A program made the position numbers and the translations under genes. Under the pieces are notes generated by a model. The model was given only the letters and a program-made list of their open reading frames with translations, ran no database searches and had not been told where the DNA came from. Positions 16,534 to 24,203 of a DNA stretch of 32,819 nucleotides are shown one piece after another (within the stretch, counting starts at the first letter, position 1; every line of letters starts with the position of its first letter). The stretch covers positions 1-32,819 of the IMG/VR virus record IMGVR_UViG_3300024520_000307; one strand, given 5' to 3'. This DNA is from a virus.

Positions 16534-17649
16534 CTAACCCATCAATGATTGTTGGAGTGGATTCATGTACTGCATCATTGGGCCAACAAGACCTAGTTGC
16601 TTTCGCATCTGAGTCTCATAAGCAGACAAACCAAGCTCTTCCTGCTGTTGGCCTAGTCCCGAGGCAAACTGACCGCCAGCAATCGTCTGCTTGGCAATCT
16701 GTGCGTCTCGGGCCGCCTGTGTGTCCGCCTGACCTGCCATCAGGGCTGGCTCAACTACACCTGTACGGGATTGGTTGCCAGCGGTCGTTAGGCCCTGAGA
16801 CACTATGTCGTTCAGCGGCCCCGTCCCACCGATGCCGGAACGCAGCTTGGCAAACGCCGACTGGGCCATTTGCGGAAAGCTCCCCTGTGAGGCAGTTCCT
16901 ACCGAGACACCCGTATTCGGATCGTACTTGGCATAGGTCGGGTTGTATGGACTCGACCGAATATTGACAACTGACGAGGGCCCAACTCCAGCGCCCGCGA
17001 CATCACCGCCGGTTGGCCCCCTTGGGCCAGTTGGACCAGTTGTACCAGCCACTCCGCCCCCGGGCCGAGTGTATTCACCGGTCTCTGGATCGTAATCATG
17101 GCTGGTGATCATGCCCATCATGCGCAGGGCCGTCCAGAGCTTGGACTTCTCCAGCATCTGGCGCTGATTCTTGGTCAGCCAGTAATCCTGTGTCGCTCCG
17201 AGCTGGGCAATCATGTTGGGAAGCGCATTCCACGCTGCCCAAGGAGCAAGACTCGCAAACGGGGATTGCGGAGCCTGCGTGTAGTAGTTGGCGCTGCGGC
17301 GATAATAGTCGTCGTCTTCATCTCCGCCACCATCTCCGCCACCATCTCCGCCGCCATCTCCACCAACATCTCCGCCGCCATCTCCACCGCCATCTCCGCC
17401 ATCCGGGTCCACAAGGTGGCCGCCGGGACCCACAACCCACGGTCGGGCGGGGTCCATTCCCGGGGGGTCACCAAGCTGGTTCCACTCATCATCCGACAAC
17501 TGGGGGCTGCCGTATGGTATCCATGCCTCGGCTTCATGATCCCACACACCCCACTTGCCAGACCCTTGGGGGTTTTCTTGCCATGAGTATCTAAATCCGG
17601 CTATCTCCATACCGCCCGGTTCCACGTTTCTGTGATCAATAGCTGCCAT
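16534..17649 (-). CDS. Gly/Asp-repeat protein (371 aa) with a helical C-terminus, putative virion protein
   Basis: A 371-residue protein. Residues 17-46 are aromatic-rich (Y-S-W, G-K-W-G-V-W-D, W-I-P-Y). Residues 84-110 are a G-G-G-D tandem repeat, followed by an acidic E-D-D-D. Residues 202-216 form a short collagen-like G-x-x run (G-T-T-G-P-T-G-P-R). The C-terminal 110 residues look helical and end M-M-Q-Y-M-N-P-L-Q-Q-S-L-M-G, matching an element near the end of the 1905-residue protein. The G-G-G-D repeat could bind calcium in an RTX-like way, but it lacks the hydrophobic position of true RTX repeats. AGGAGA lies 6 bases before the ATG, the strongest ribosome site in this block, so translation of the block probably starts here. 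Confidence 0.75.
   Translation of the reverse strand: MAAIDHRNVEPGGMEIAGFRYSWQENPQGSGKWGVWDHEAEAWIPYGSPQLSDDEWNQLGDPPGMDPARPWVVGPGGHLVDPDGGDGGGDGGGDVGGDGGGDGGGDGGGDEDDDYYRRSANYYTQAPQSPFASLAPWAAWNALPNMIAQLGATQDYWLTKNQRQMLEKSKLWTALRMMGMITSHDYDPETGEYTRPGGGVAGTTGPTGPRGPTGGDVAGAGVGPSSVVNIRSSPYNPTYAKYDPNTGVSVGTASQGSFPQMAQSAFAKLRSGIGGTGPLNDIVSQGLTTAGNQSRTGVVEPALMAGQADTQAARDAQIAKQTIAGGQFASGLGQQQEELGLSAYETQMRKQLGLVGPMMQYMNPLQQSLMG
17320..17400. repeat. 12-base repeat coding G-G-G-D
   Basis: Imperfect 12-base units (CCACCATCTCCG type on the plus strand) encode the G-G-G-D run at residues 84-110 of the 371-residue protein. Confidence 0.85.
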
Positions 17650-17658
17650 GATTCTCTC

Positions 17659-18636
17659 CTAAAGCCCTAATCCGGTGCGTGAGTTGTTGAGTCGCTCCAA
17701 AAAGCCAACCTCAATGTAGAGAGGAACTGTGTCTACGGTGACCGCACCATGTGACAGTGCGCTACTCCCTGTTACTGTGTGTGAAAGCGCTGGTGTTGTG
17801 TGTGTATGGGTGTTTGGTGTTGGCGTACTCACCATGTTACCGGTATGGTTCAAACTAGCTACGCCTTGTGGTGTGCCAGTTCCCGCTGCAACTGTTGAGG
17901 TATTATCTACATTATGTGTGTGGTCTGGAAAGTGTCCTGACGTTGCCCCACTCGTTCCGGCTCCGTGAGTCGCGATAGCTACCGCTGAATCAACAGAACC
18001 CCCGCTGTGGGAACCAACCGTCACGCTATCCGTATCTGCTCCACCTACTGCCTTGTTTCCAGAGGCTGATGCCCATTGTCGCAAAAACCGTTTATTTGTA
18101 GCAAGGTCCAAGTCGGAACCGCCGTTCTCCTTTGAGTTCTTTGCACCATCCATAACGCCCCAGCCCTTGGGGCCCTTGTCGCCATTGATGTCCTGACGGA
18201 TCGTGCCAATACGAGAATCACCATTTCCGGGGGATACCAATATCCCGTCCTTGGCCTCATAAAAACTGATCACATCACCGCTCACAACATTCGGGTCGTC
18301 ACCCAACGTGACCGGCAAGTACACAGTAATGTCGCTCTTGCCAGTCGTCCCATTACCCTGCCAATCTGCCGCTTCCCGACAAATAACCACCGCCATCTTC
18401 CCGCCCTTGCTGGGAGCAGCCGATGATAATGGATTGTAGTCCCAGTTGTGCTGTGCCACCGCCCAGCGACCCGCTTGCACTGTCGGGGCTACAACAGAAC
18501 CGTTAAAGGTGACTATTCCGTCATGCTCCAACTCCATGTCAGGGTTTCCGAAGATGCTTCGGAAAACATGGACCTGCTCCTGCGTCATGCCAGCATCAAT
18601 GAGCCTGTCAAGCTGTCCCGCTACCTTGGAAAACAT
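17659..18636 (-). CDS. Tail fibre / receptor-binding tip protein with collar-like domain
   Basis: A 325-residue protein. After a short N-terminal helix (about 1-27), residues 40-150 form strands, and 150-167 read D-I-N-G-D-K-G-P-K-G-W-G-V-M-D-G, as in phage tail-collar and fibre-tip domains. The C-terminal half is rich in Gly, Ser, Thr and His, with H239-T-H241 and H277-T-H279 pairs and further single His at 286 and 296. It ends L-Y-I-E-V-G-F-L-E-R-L-N-N, the usual closing strand of collar-type tips. HxH pairs in T4 gp12-like fibres line up on the trimer axis to hold metal ions, so a metal-stabilised trimeric needle is likely. The start overlaps the nozzle gene's stop (TAATG), which ties production of fibre to tail. 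Confidence 0.78.
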   Translation of the reverse strand: MFSKVAGQLDRLIDAGMTQEQVHVFRSIFGNPDMELEHDGIVTFNGSVVAPTVQAGRWAVAQHNWDYNPLSSAAPSKGGKMAVVICREAADWQGNGTTGKSDITVYLPVTLGDDPNVVSGDVISFYEAKDGILVSPGNGDSRIGTIRQDINGDKGPKGWGVMDGAKNSKENGGSDLDLATNKRFLRQWASASGNKAVGGADTDSVTVGSHSGGSVDSAVAIATHGAGTSGATSGHFPDHTHNVDNTSTVAAGTGTPQGVASLNHTGNMVSTPTPNTHTHTTPALSHTVTGSSALSHGAVTVDTVPLYIEVGFLERLNNSRTGLGL

Positions 18637-21143
18637 TAACTGCCCTCCTCGACACCCACTACATCAATCTGCTGCACCTTGGGTACGTCATCCCCGGCGT
18701 AACCACGCAACTCCAAAGCCACCTTGTGATCCCCGTGGGATAGACTGCTATATGTCCCGTCCCAGCGGAAACTCTCGTGGCCACTGGCATTCTCTAGGCT
18801 GCTACGGGCAGTTTGCATGAAGAATACCACATCTGACTTGTTGGTCTCCTGTATTTCCACCGCATCACCCAAAACCTGCGATGTTTCAAAATCCTGAGCC
18901 GTGCTGCTGCCGTTGAAGTACAGCCTGAGGTCCATTCGCTGGTCCCCAGTGGTGGGAGTGAACTTTATGGACACCCGACGCTCACGACGGGTCCCGTCCT
19001 GAGGTAACTCAAAACTGGTGCTCTTCCAATTCCACTCTATGGCCCCGATTATGTACTTTGAGGTGGTATCAGGGGCTGTCCACGTGGCCACGGTCAATTG
19101 TGTGCCGGTTCTGGCCGTTATGGTGCGAATTTGGCCCTTTCCAGTCCCCTCGTAGATGTATACCGGGGCTCCAATCATGGCCGTTGTGAAACTGGCCCCG
19201 GAATCCACTAAAGTTGTCGTCGATCCGCCCGTTGCGGTGCCTTCTGCTTCCGCTGTTACTATGTCCGTGTTGCCCGTGTCCGCCATGTGGACGTTGGAGC
19301 TTTCTGCACCCAGTAAAAACCGGGTTTCGCCTGTTTGCTGGACTGTTGCTGCCGAGCCTACCTGCTGTGGGTAGTGATAAATGTCCCAAGACTTGCGGCG
19401 GATGTTGAAAACGAGGGCACGAGTAGGGTAATTGCCCGAGTCACCGGTGAAGGCCACAAAAAAGTACGCCCGACCCTTGGCCCGGTCCACCTTTACATGG
19501 AATTTGTCCGTTTTGGTGAAATCAATCGTGTCTCCAGTACCATCCTTCCGCCACAGATCCTTGATCGCGGTCCCGATGGGCGACGAGGAGCCCCCTGAGA
19601 AGGTGTATGGGCCTGTGTCGTCCATCATGTAGGCCGTGTTCTCATACATGTCCCAGCAGTAGTGGTTGAATACGCCCCTGTCCTCGGTATACCGCACAGT
19701 CCCGTCCTTCAGTGGCTTCCGCATGAAACTGAAGGCGTACTTGTGGCGACTTCCAAGCAGGTACAGGTACGGCCCCTGCGGCATGGCACCGATAATGTCA
19801 TCATCGTCGCCTGATACCTCCTGAACAGAAAACCTGTTCACTACCGGAACACTCTCTGGCTCGTCTGGCTCACTAAAATCGACCGTTCTCCTCTTGCTGG
19901 GCTCCGGGTACATGACATACCCCTTGCTCCCAGACGTATTGATGGCAGTATCCAAGGTCAATTGTGTCGCTGAAACGAAAGCCGTGATTTCCCGGGGGGC
20001 AGTCTGGCCAACAATGTCTATGTACCGGCCAACCATCGTGGCCACCCAGTCAGTCCCGCTGCCAGTTAGGGTCGTTGAGCTTCCGCTCGTCGAAACGGTT
20101 CCCCGGTTGTATTTGACTGTACCCAAATAGAAGTACCTGTCCTGAAACTGGACCACGATTGGGCGATCATTCGGTGGGGGCTCAAAGCGGCGGGCCACCA
20201 AACTGTTGTCAGTCGGGGGATTGGTCAGAATAAGCAGCACGTCCGCGTCCGCACTATTGTTGAGCGTGGCGTCGTCCACCTGATCCACCGCCGGTGTGCC
20301 ACCATGGGCAATCGTCTCAACCCGGTAGAGAACATTGGTGACACCTGATGTACTTCTGTACAGTTCGATCTTGTGCTGAGCCCTCGCCTCCGTGGCTGCC
20401 GTCAGGTTCGACCACGTGAACTGGTCACCGGTATTGGCCGTCGTCGTGGTAATTGCCGTGAGGCTGGAGGGGACCTTCGTGCTTGTATCGTCGATGTACC
20501 GATAGGCGAATATGTATTCACCGGCAATTGCCCCAAATCCCTCCTTGCTCCACGTCCCGGCTGCGGGGCTGGTGTCGTATGCTCCATCAAAGACCGTATT
20601 TGCTAACTTGAACGTGTTGGTTGTCTTGCCGGTCACCTCAAACTGCTGATTGTTCAGTTCGTTTGCCATGGCACCCGAGGTTGCAACCACGTTGCCAATT
20701 CTGACAACATCGCCGTCCACCAGACCGTGGCTACTGCTGGTTAGCTCGTACAGTCCGCTGGAATCACCAATCGCAGAAATTGCCCCGCCCTTTCCTGCCG
20801 CACTAATCGCTGCGCGGACTATTGTGGGAGCTGCTGTGGGGGCCGTGATCCCAATCTGCTCCACGTTTGTGGTGATCCCATCCCAACGAAAACCACGATC
20901 CACACCATTCACAGCGATGAGGTCACCAAACCGAGTTTTGCAGAAACACAACCGCTGGAACGTGTTGAAGGCTGAAGAAGATATCGTTGTGGTTGTGAAT
21001 GTGACCGGCTGAATACCGCCACGAACCTTCAGCTCACCAGCAGTGGTTGTGCTCACGTTCTTCTGAGATTGCGAAGCGCCGCCCGGGAGATCACCCGGGT
21101 CAGCATCGCTGACTTGACCAAGAAAGTTCGTTATTTTGGGCAT
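18636..21143 (-). CDS. Tail nozzle / tail tubular protein B-like
   Basis: An 835-residue beta-rich protein. Size, position directly after the adaptor gene, and a repeated strand pattern (G-D-L-I-A-V-N-G-V-D-R-G-F-R-W-D, Y-L-Y-L-L-G-S, D-R-Y-F-Y-L-G-T) match the tail tubular protein B / nozzle of podoviruses (T7 gp12 is about 790 residues). The N-terminus (N-V-S-T-T-T-A-G-E-L-K-V-R-G-G) also fits: nozzle proteins commonly begin by listing a series of values through a beta-propeller-like core. The role would be to extend the portal-adaptor channel and carry the fibres. It is coupled by TAATG to both the adaptor and the fibre gene. I did not recognise a specific family sequence, so the assignment rests mainly on context and architecture. 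Confidence 0.75.
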   Translation of the reverse strand: MPKITNFLGQVSDADPGDLPGGASQSQKNVSTTTAGELKVRGGIQPVTFTTTTISSSAFNTFQRLCFCKTRFGDLIAVNGVDRGFRWDGITTNVEQIGITAPTAAPTIVRAAISAAGKGGAISAIGDSSGLYELTSSSHGLVDGDVVRIGNVVATSGAMANELNNQQFEVTGKTTNTFKLANTVFDGAYDTSPAAGTWSKEGFGAIAGEYIFAYRYIDDTSTKVPSSLTAITTTTANTGDQFTWSNLTAATEARAQHKIELYRSTSGVTNVLYRVETIAHGGTPAVDQVDDATLNNSADADVLLILTNPPTDNSLVARRFEPPPNDRPIVVQFQDRYFYLGTVKYNRGTVSTSGSSTTLTGSGTDWVATMVGRYIDIVGQTAPREITAFVSATQLTLDTAINTSGSKGYVMYPEPSKRRTVDFSEPDEPESVPVVNRFSVQEVSGDDDDIIGAMPQGPYLYLLGSRHKYAFSFMRKPLKDGTVRYTEDRGVFNHYCWDMYENTAYMMDDTGPYTFSGGSSSPIGTAIKDLWRKDGTGDTIDFTKTDKFHVKVDRAKGRAYFFVAFTGDSGNYPTRALVFNIRRKSWDIYHYPQQVGSAATVQQTGETRFLLGAESSNVHMADTGNTDIVTAEAEGTATGGSTTTLVDSGASFTTAMIGAPVYIYEGTGKGQIRTITARTGTQLTVATWTAPDTTSKYIIGAIEWNWKSTSFELPQDGTRRERRVSIKFTPTTGDQRMDLRLYFNGSSTAQDFETSQVLGDAVEIQETNKSDVVFFMQTARSSLENASGHESFRWDGTYSSLSHGDHKVALELRGYAGDDVPKVQQIDVVGVEEGS

Positions 21144-22333
21144 TACGCATCCGTGGTAATGATGTTCTGAAGGTGGCTGAATAAGTAATCATACCGGGAG
21201 CCCCGGGCACCTCCGGATGAAGATACGCGGGCCTCCGCTTCAAGGGACCGCCGCAATTCCATCTCGGCCACACCCTTGGAGGCCGTCATGTCCTGCAAGT
21301 CATTGGCAAAGCGACTCAGACGGTACTCCACTTGTGCCTTGAATGCCTCAAGCATTGTGTCGTTCATGTCGATAGGATCAGATACGACAAGTTTGTTAGT
21401 TCCGCCTGCGTATGCCTGCGTAAGGGCACTGTCAAGGCTTACGGTAGTGCCACTCAGGGATGCTATCTTGAACTGCTCCGCGTAGGGAGAGGAACCAGCA
21501 AGGCCGGTGGGGTGGGTGGTCGTGCTGTCCGCCAGCCGAACGACAGAGCCTACCATGCTGGCGGGCAGGGCCGTGCTTGTCACCAATGAGTCATTACCTA
21601 TAGACCTCGACCCGAACGTATAGGTTCTCGCCTCTGTCTCTGTTCCGGCCCACCTGAGCGTGCGTGGACGGCGGCGATAAATAAAGCCCAGAGGCTCTGC
21701 CGTACTGGGAGCAGGATCAACCCACAATGCAAACCTGTTGTCGTTGTCCGGGTCCTTCATTATCGTCCACGCCCACGTCTGGCCCGTGGTCGCAGTGAAT
21801 CTCTCCCTCTGGAGCCACTCTGTGGGCGTCAGGTAGTAGGTAATCCAGTAGGATTTCTCTACGGCCACATCATACAAACGCCACAAATCAGCGGGGAGAG
21901 AATAAACGGAGCGATACAGGTCATAGGTAGTCAAGGCCGCCACGTCAGCCCCGGGGTTAAGGTCCTCACCTAAAGTGAGGAGGACATCAGAGCCCGACAC
22001 CTTGCTTTCAACGGGATAAACCACGTCATTAAATCGAATCCGCCCATACTTGGCCCACCCCGGCCACGTTCCAGAGGCAAGCGTGACCTGACGCTCGTTG
22101 GCACCACCCGTGTGATCATAGGCTATGGTGCTGGAGGTCTGGTTGGCAACGAGGTCAACCCGCCCCTCCTTCATGTAGTAATCCCACTCGTGGCACATGG
22201 TAATGTCACGGTAGGCACCAAGGATGGCCTCTTTATGGAGGCGCAGATCCTTCGTCCTCGCACCACCGTCCGTTAAGGCGGTGATGTAGTCCAGCATGTC
22301 ATGGAATGTTAAGACGCCATCATCAACGGACAT
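21143..22333 (-). CDS. Head-tail adaptor, tail tubular protein A / gp4-like
   Basis: A 396-residue protein with helices at both ends (D-M-L-D-Y-I-T-A-L-T near the start; M-L-E-A-F-K-A-Q-V-E-Y-R-L near residue 320) around a beta-rich centre. The stretch W-T-I-M-K-D-P-D-N-D-N-R-F-A-L-W-V-D-P-A-P followed by Y-R-R-R-P-R (about 190-225) is characteristic of podovirus adaptors (P22 gp4 / T7 gp11 type). In those, twelve copies dock under the portal and receive the nozzle. The longer length than P22 gp4 comes from the central strands. AAGGGG lies about 7 bases before the ATG. It sits between small accessory genes and the nozzle gene, as expected for a tail-completion module. Confidence 0.82.
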   Translation of the reverse strand: MSVDDGVLTFHDMLDYITALTDGGARTKDLRLHKEAILGAYRDITMCHEWDYYMKEGRVDLVANQTSSTIAYDHTGGANERQVTLASGTWPGWAKYGRIRFNDVVYPVESKVSGSDVLLTLGEDLNPGADVAALTTYDLYRSVYSLPADLWRLYDVAVEKSYWITYYLTPTEWLQRERFTATTGQTWAWTIMKDPDNDNRFALWVDPAPSTAEPLGFIYRRRPRTLRWAGTETEARTYTFGSRSIGNDSLVTSTALPASMVGSVVRLADSTTTHPTGLAGSSPYAEQFKIASLSGTTVSLDSALTQAYAGGTNKLVVSDPIDMNDTMLEAFKAQVEYRLSRFANDLQDMTASKGVAEMELRRSLEAEARVSSSGGARGSRYDYLFSHLQNIITTDA

Positions 22334-22343
22334 GGGCTACCCC

Positions 22344-22874
22344 TTATACTGGTCTGGGTCCCGGGGGTGGTCCGGGTTGGCCCGGTCCAAATGGCATCTG
22401 CGGGTATGGCGGTGCCATCATGCCGGGAGGGGCCCCGGGAGGAGGGCCGCCAGACAAGACGCCCGGAGGAGGTACTCCGGGGGGGCCCATTGGTGGTGGT
22501 GGCCCCATTGGCTGTGGTGGACCCATTGGACCTCCCATCGGTGGAGGACCCATTGGACCGCCCGCCATCATGCCGGGAGGAGGAGGCGGGCCTACCTGAG
22601 GAAGACCCTGAGGAAGCCCCGTCTGTGGTGGCTGGGCCATGGCCTGTGACATGACCGAAAGCTGCTCTTTGATCTGCTTTAGCTCGTTCTGAAGGATATC
22701 AAATGCTGGGGGCATTGATGCCCCTACCGATTCGCTTTGAGAAGCAGACTCAGCTTGCGCCTTGACCTTCGGCATCTTGCGTGCCATCTGGTTGGCCAGT
22801 GGGTCGGGGCTACCCATACCACCAGCAGCCCCTCCGGCCATGGCCGAGTTGAATAATTCTGAAAATCCTGCCAT
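22344..22874 (-). CDS. Gly/Pro/Met-rich protein (176 aa), tail or head accessory
   Basis: A 176-residue protein when started at the ATG at 22874, which has AAGGGG about 7 bases upstream. The longer frame opening with a GTG at 22904 would overlap the previous gene and has no site, so I prefer 22874. Residues about 1-60 are polar, and 58-81 contain a helix (A-F-D-I-L-Q-N-E-L-K-Q-I-K-E-Q-L-S). The rest is Pro/Gly/Met repeats (P-M-G-P-P and similar) with no fixed fold. The helix could assemble it as a coiled coil with the low-complexity part as a tether. No homologue is recognised; position suggests a minor morphogenesis protein. Confidence 0.7.
   Translation of the reverse strand: MAGFSELFNSAMAGGAAGGMGSPDPLANQMARKMPKVKAQAESASQSESVGASMPPAFDILQNELKQIKEQLSVMSQAMAQPPQTGLPQGLPQVGPPPPPGMMAGGPMGPPPMGGPMGPPQPMGPPPPMGPPGVPPPGVLSGGPPPGAPPGMMAPPYPQMPFGPGQPGPPPGPRPV
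22441..22600. repeat. Degenerate Gly/Pro/Met coding repeat
   Basis: Irregular units rich in CCATTGG and GGTGG on the plus strand encode the P-M-G-P-P-x repeats of the 176-residue protein. Confidence 0.7.
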
Positions 22875-22884
22875 TGCTTTCCCC

Positions 22885-23163
22885 TTAAACTGAGTATTCC
22901 CCACCGGGCTCTTCTTTGTACTGACCGGGATAATTGCCTGTCTCGATTCTGGCAGGCATCCCGGCGTCAGCCAGCTGCAACTTCAGGGCCACCGCTTCTT
23001 GTCGGCCCCCCTCATTATACGGATATTTCACCACGAGCCGAGTGTCATCTCCACCGCCCTCGACGCTCACGTCTAGCCCGGCTTCCCGCATAGACTCCTT
23101 CACACGGTTCGCCTCTGCTCTGGCCGTGTCACCGGCACCGACATCAATTACGACTCGTGGCAT
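22885..23163 (-). CDS. Small two-repeat alpha/beta protein (92 aa), SPOR-like or ferredoxin-like
   Basis: A 92-residue protein with the pattern strand (V-V-I-D-V), helix (A-R-A-E-A-N-R-V-K-E-S-M-R-E-A), strand (D-V-S-V), then strand (T-R-L-V-V-K-Y), helix (Q-E-A-V-A-L-K-L-Q-L-A-D-A) and strand (A-R-I-E-T). That is two beta-alpha-beta units, as in SPOR or ferredoxin-like folds. Without SPOR's conserved peptidoglycan-binding residues I cannot confirm that family. AGGAG lies 9 bases before the ATG in a 27-base gap. The role is unknown; it lies among accessory genes between portal and adaptor. Confidence 0.7.
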   Translation of the reverse strand: MPRVVIDVGAGDTARAEANRVKESMREAGLDVSVEGGGDDTRLVVKYPYNEGGRQEAVALKLQLADAGMPARIETGNYPGQYKEEPGGEYSV

Positions 23164-23190
23164 TATTTGTTACTCCTGCACTTGCCGCGA

Positions 23191-23649
23191 TTAGCGGCGT
23201 GGATTCGGAATCAGACCGGGCGTCGGCGGGAGGGGCCGAAGACCCTGCTCCATTCGAAGGTTTTGGGCTGCCGTGTTCTGTCCTTGCCGCACCATGTTAG
23301 TTGTCTGCTGATGCTGGGGTGTCAGTGGCAGTACTGGCAGTACTGGCGGTACTGGCGGTACATTCCTACTAAATGTCGGATTTGCACCTTGGAGCATCTG
23401 CTGTATTACGGGAGGAAGCTGCGGTGGCCCTTGCATGGCTGGCGGCGAGAGGGGTGGTCGCGTTACCGGTGGTTGCGGTGGCAGCCCAATCGCGTTCGAC
23501 ATCCCACGCAACATTGCCGGTGATGGCATCTGAGGCGGTTGAGATGGCCTGCGGGGAAGGTGCGCTGACATGTTGCCGTAAGAGCCCGGCTCTCCAGAGT
23601 TATTGTTCTGGAATGGCAAACCCGGATTCTGAGGCGGATACTGTGGCAT
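23191..23649 (-). CDS. Pro/Gln-rich protein (152 aa)
   Basis: A 152-residue protein that is Pro-rich almost throughout, including a V-P-P-V-P-P-V-L-P-V-L-P run (about 98-109). It has one helix-like stretch (A-M-L-R-G-M-S-N-A-I-G-L) and a Gln-rich segment (P-Q-H-Q-Q-T-T-N-M). The ATG overlaps the previous stop (TAATG) with AAGGGAAG upstream. Nothing suggests an enzyme. Pro-rich stretches in virion proteins often act as flexible linkers or docking peptides, so a minor head-vertex or scaffold-associated protein is possible. No family was recognised. Confidence 0.68.
   Translation of the reverse strand: MPQYPPQNPGLPFQNNNSGEPGSYGNMSAHLPRRPSQPPQMPSPAMLRGMSNAIGLPPQPPVTRPPLSPPAMQGPPQLPPVIQQMLQGANPTFSRNVPPVPPVLPVLPLTPQHQQTTNMVRQGQNTAAQNLRMEQGLRPLPPTPGLIPNPRR
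23331..23357. repeat. 9-base tandem repeat, three copies
   Basis: GTACTGGCR is repeated three times in a row, with a partial fourth unit after it, and encodes the V-P-P / V-L-P run of the Pro-rich 152-residue protein. Confidence 0.8.
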
Positions 23650-24203
23650 TATTCGCTTCCCTTCTTGCCGTGCTTGGCTATTACTCGTTCACGTACTTCG
23701 TTGATCAGCTTGGGCTTTCGCTTGACCTTCTCTCGGGTCTCAGGTTCCGTTGCCAGTATCCCCCTAACATAGTTGTCGCAGATGTCTGAAGCCAAGACCT
23801 TTCTCTTGGGCTTCTGTGGCGGGGACTGATAATTCACTGATCCTGTGCTGGAAAGTCCCTTCGCCTTGCAGGCCGCTATTACGTCATCTCGGCCAGATAC
23901 CCACGCCATTGGGTCATTCGGCTTGCCAAGCCCACCCTTGTACACCTTGCCCTGAGTGGAAATCCCCGCCTTCTTGGCTGCGTCATGAAGGCCCTCAGCA
24001 TTTTTTAAGAACATGCTGTCAGCCCAGCTATGCGTTCCCTCTAAAAAAGCCCTGTCTGTTCCCAGTGCGCCCGGTGGACGGCGCTGGGCCAGCATTGCGG
24101 CGAACCCCGACTTATTGCCATCCTCAATTAGCTGGTCATAAAAGTCGACACAGCCCAGTCGCTCACATTCGGCCCGATGCCTATCTTGGTGCGGATCTGT
24201 CAT
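23649..24203 (-). CDS. Hypothetical protein (184 aa) after the portal gene
   Basis: A 184-residue basic protein with a helical C-terminus (I-N-E-V-R-E-R-V-I-A-K-H-G-K-K). Residues about 18-60 (V-D-F-Y-D-Q-L-I-E-D-G) and 70-105 (N-A-E-G-L-H-D-A-A-K-K-A-G-I) look folded and helical. C14 and C19 lie near the N-terminus, but there is no zinc pair. The start shares bases with the portal stop (TAATG) with AGGGGAGA upstream, so the two are co-translated. It may be a portal-associated or internal head protein; that is inference only. No family recognised. Confidence 0.72.
   Translation of the reverse strand: MTDPHQDRHRAECERLGCVDFYDQLIEDGNKSGFAAMLAQRRPPGALGTDRAFLEGTHSWADSMFLKNAEGLHDAAKKAGISTQGKVYKGGLGKPNDPMAWVSGRDDVIAACKAKGLSSTGSVNYQSPPQKPKRKVLASDICDNYVRGILATEPETREKVKRKPKLINEVRERVIAKHGKKGSE

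Noticed and set aside
17320-17400. RTX-type calcium-binding repeat
   Set aside because: G-G-G-D lacks the x-x-hydrophobic positions of true RTX nonapeptides, so I describe it only as a Gly/Asp repeat.
22306-22654. Gly- and Trp-rich plus-strand frames opposite the Gly/Pro/Met-rich gene
   Set aside because: Low-complexity repeats are open in several frames; only the minus frame has a good ribosome site and coupling to neighbours.
22885-23163. SPOR peptidoglycan-binding domain
   Set aside because: The two beta-alpha-beta units fit in size, but I could not see conserved binding residues; left as a possibility in the gene entry only.
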